NCBI GenBank assembly: GCA_033809995.1
Contig: JAPXKQ010000005.1
Coordinates: 16,339-80,338, forward strand
Reading direction: 5' to 3'
DNA length: 64,000 bases
Source: Paratissierella sp033809995
GTDB lineage: Bacteria; Bacillota; Clostridia; Tissierellales; Tissierellaceae
A model generated the notes under the pieces. The model had not been told where the DNA came from. It did not search any database and worked only from the letters and a program-made list of their open reading frames with translations. The translations under genes and the position numbers were made by a program. Positions 62,876-64,000 of this stretch are shown piece by piece. The first letter of the stretch is position 1. Every line of letters starts with the position of its first letter.

Positions 62876-64000
62876 ATGGAGATAAATGCAAGAGAAATTG
62901 CAATAAATACTCTGGTAGATATAAATCAAAATAATGCTTTTTCTAATTTATCCTTAAACAAACATATACCCCAAGGGGTAAATCCAAAGGATGAGAATTT
63001 TATACGGGAAATTACCTACGGAGTACTAGAAAATAAAGTTTATATAGACTATATATTGTCAAAGTTGTCTAAAATCAAACTAAAGAAGATTCATCCAATG
63101 ATAATGGAGATTCTTAGGATTAGTATATATCAAATAGTATTTATGGATAGGGTTCCTGAAAGTGCAGCTGTCAATGAATCAGTAAAATTAGCTAAAAAAT
63201 ATGGGCATAAAGGATCATCAGGATTTGTAAATGGAGTTTTAAGAACACTGATAAGGGATAAAGAAAATATTATAAAAATTGATACAAAGGATAAAGTTCA
63301 GTATCTTTCAATCAAATATTCCCATCCCTTATATATGGTAAAGCTACTAGCAAAGGATTATGGTATAGAGTTTACAGAAGAGATTCTGAAATCTAACAAC
63401 GAAAGACCATATCTAAATATTAGGGTAAATACATTAAAAATTGAAAAAAAGATATTAAAGTCAAAACTAATAGATTTAGGATTTGAAGTTCTTGACGGGA
63501 AATATGCTAATGATACACTTATAATTATAAATCCTATAAATATAACTGAAACAGAAGAATTTAAAAATGGATTTTTTATTATTCAAGATGAGAGTAGTCA
63601 ACTTGTAGCACAAATTATGAACCCCATACCAAATTCTTATGCGGTAGATGTATGTAGTGCTCCAGGAGGCAAAGCTACCCATATGGCACAAATTATGGGC
63701 AATAAAGGGAAAATACTAGCTAGGGATTTCTACTATCATAAGATTGAATTGATTAAAGAAAACAATAAAAGACTTGGAATTGATATTATTGACCTTGAAG
63801 TATATGATGCTACAAAACGAGATGAGAATTTAATAGATAAAGTGGATTATCTGCTAATTGATGCTCCATGTTCTGGATTAGGGTTATTAAGACGAAAACC
63901 AGAGATTAAGTGGAACAGAAAAGAAGAAGATATTAAAGAATTGAAAACTTTACAATGGAATATATTAAATACAGTTAAGGATTATGTAAAGAATAATGGT
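62876..64000 (+). CDS. rsmB: 16S rRNA (cytosine-967-C5) methyltransferase RsmB (3' truncated by window)
   Basis: 375 codons are visible with no stop. The NusB-like N-terminal domain (NAREIAINTLVDINQNN; VNESVKLAKKYG, GFVNGVLRT) is followed by the SAM methyltransferase core: VDVCSAPGGKA and DAPCSGLG with the catalytic Cys. ATG follows AGGAGG at 8 nt. Confidence 0.94.
   Translation, partial: MEINAREIAINTLVDINQNNAFSNLSLNKHIPQGVNPKDENFIREITYGVLENKVYIDYILSKLSKIKLKKIHPMIMEILRISIYQIVFMDRVPESAAVNESVKLAKKYGHKGSSGFVNGVLRTLIRDKENIIKIDTKDKVQYLSIKYSHPLYMVKLLAKDYGIEFTEEILKSNNERPYLNIRVNTLKIEKKILKSKLIDLGFEVLDGKYANDTLIIINPINITETEEFKNGFFIIQDESSQLVAQIMNPIPNSYAVDVCSAPGGKATHMAQIMGNKGKILARDFYYHKIELIKENNKRLGIDIIDLEVYDATKRDENLIDKVDYLLIDAPCSGLGLLRRKPEIKWNRKEEDIKELKTLQWNILNTVKDYVKNNG

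Noticed and set aside
1..64000. CRISPR array, tRNA, rRNA, integrase or transposase
   Set aside because: No regularly spaced 25- to 40-bp repeats, no cloverleaf-like tRNA sequence and no recombinase motifs were recognised; the heptamer array at 54593 lacks spacers.

Overview
The window is AT-rich DNA (roughly 30-32% G+C by eye) with strong AGGAGG-type ribosome binding sites, frequent TTG/GTG starts, short intergenic gaps and hairpin-plus-T-run terminators. The housekeeping block yicC-remA-gmk-rpoZ-coaBC-priA-def-fmt-(YugP-type peptidase)-rsmB, with RqcH, PrsA and a large cyclic-glucan synthase, points to an anaerobic low-GC Firmicute, most likely Clostridia or Tissierellia. Genus is not determinable by reading alone.

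Layout. 1-5097: 3' part of a giant cyclic beta-1,2-glucan synthase-like protein. 5284-6277: a CPBP protease and a small convergent gene. 6556-14289: a four-gene Wadjet (JetD-A-B-C, MksGFEB-type SMC) anti-plasmid operon. 14331-14566: remnant of a glyoxalase I gene. 14884-25044: a tightly coupled operon of a CoiA-like Zn-finger protein, a coiled-coil protein with an apparently degenerate ATPase domain, an unrecognised protein, a 1773-residue DEAH helicase with a DUF1998-type C-terminus (DruE/DrmAB-like) and a 59-residue Zn-ribbon protein. This is the best candidate for an undescribed defence system. 25223-28453: small ORFs, a compact SAM-I-clan riboswitch with terminator/antiterminator, a nonsense-interrupted gene, a frameshifted acetyltransferase, and an AraC-HTH/aminoglycoside-phosphotransferase fusion with a 10-bp tandem duplication at its start. 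A 64-bp direct repeat (63/64 identical) lies on both sides of this accessory segment (6288-6351 and 28642-28705).

29151-33959: esterase, DUF6440 protein, sirtuin deacetylase and a BTAD/AAA/TPR regulator. 34067-37873: three-subunit molybdenum hydroxylase whose FAD subunit carries the four-cysteine insert typical of 4-hydroxybenzoyl-CoA reductase. 38236-38945: GyrI-like protein and a decayed second copy of part of the sirtuin gene. 39176-47030: RpiR regulator, permease, nitrilase-type amidase, cytosolic beta-lactamase-like protein, M20 amidohydrolase, glutamate/aspartate racemase and D-aminoacylase. Together these look like a pathway for importing and breaking down N-acyl or D-amino acid compounds.

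47111-54548: a tiny TPR protein, aldehyde dehydrogenase, EAL-HDOD protein, PrsA-like foldase lipoprotein, a second CPBP protease, a GNAT acetyltransferase and RqcH. 54845-64000: the conserved core cluster, interrupted only by a 135-bp higher-GC insertion flanked by 11-bp direct repeats between coaBC and priA. No tRNA, rRNA, CRISPR array, transposase or integrase was recognised.
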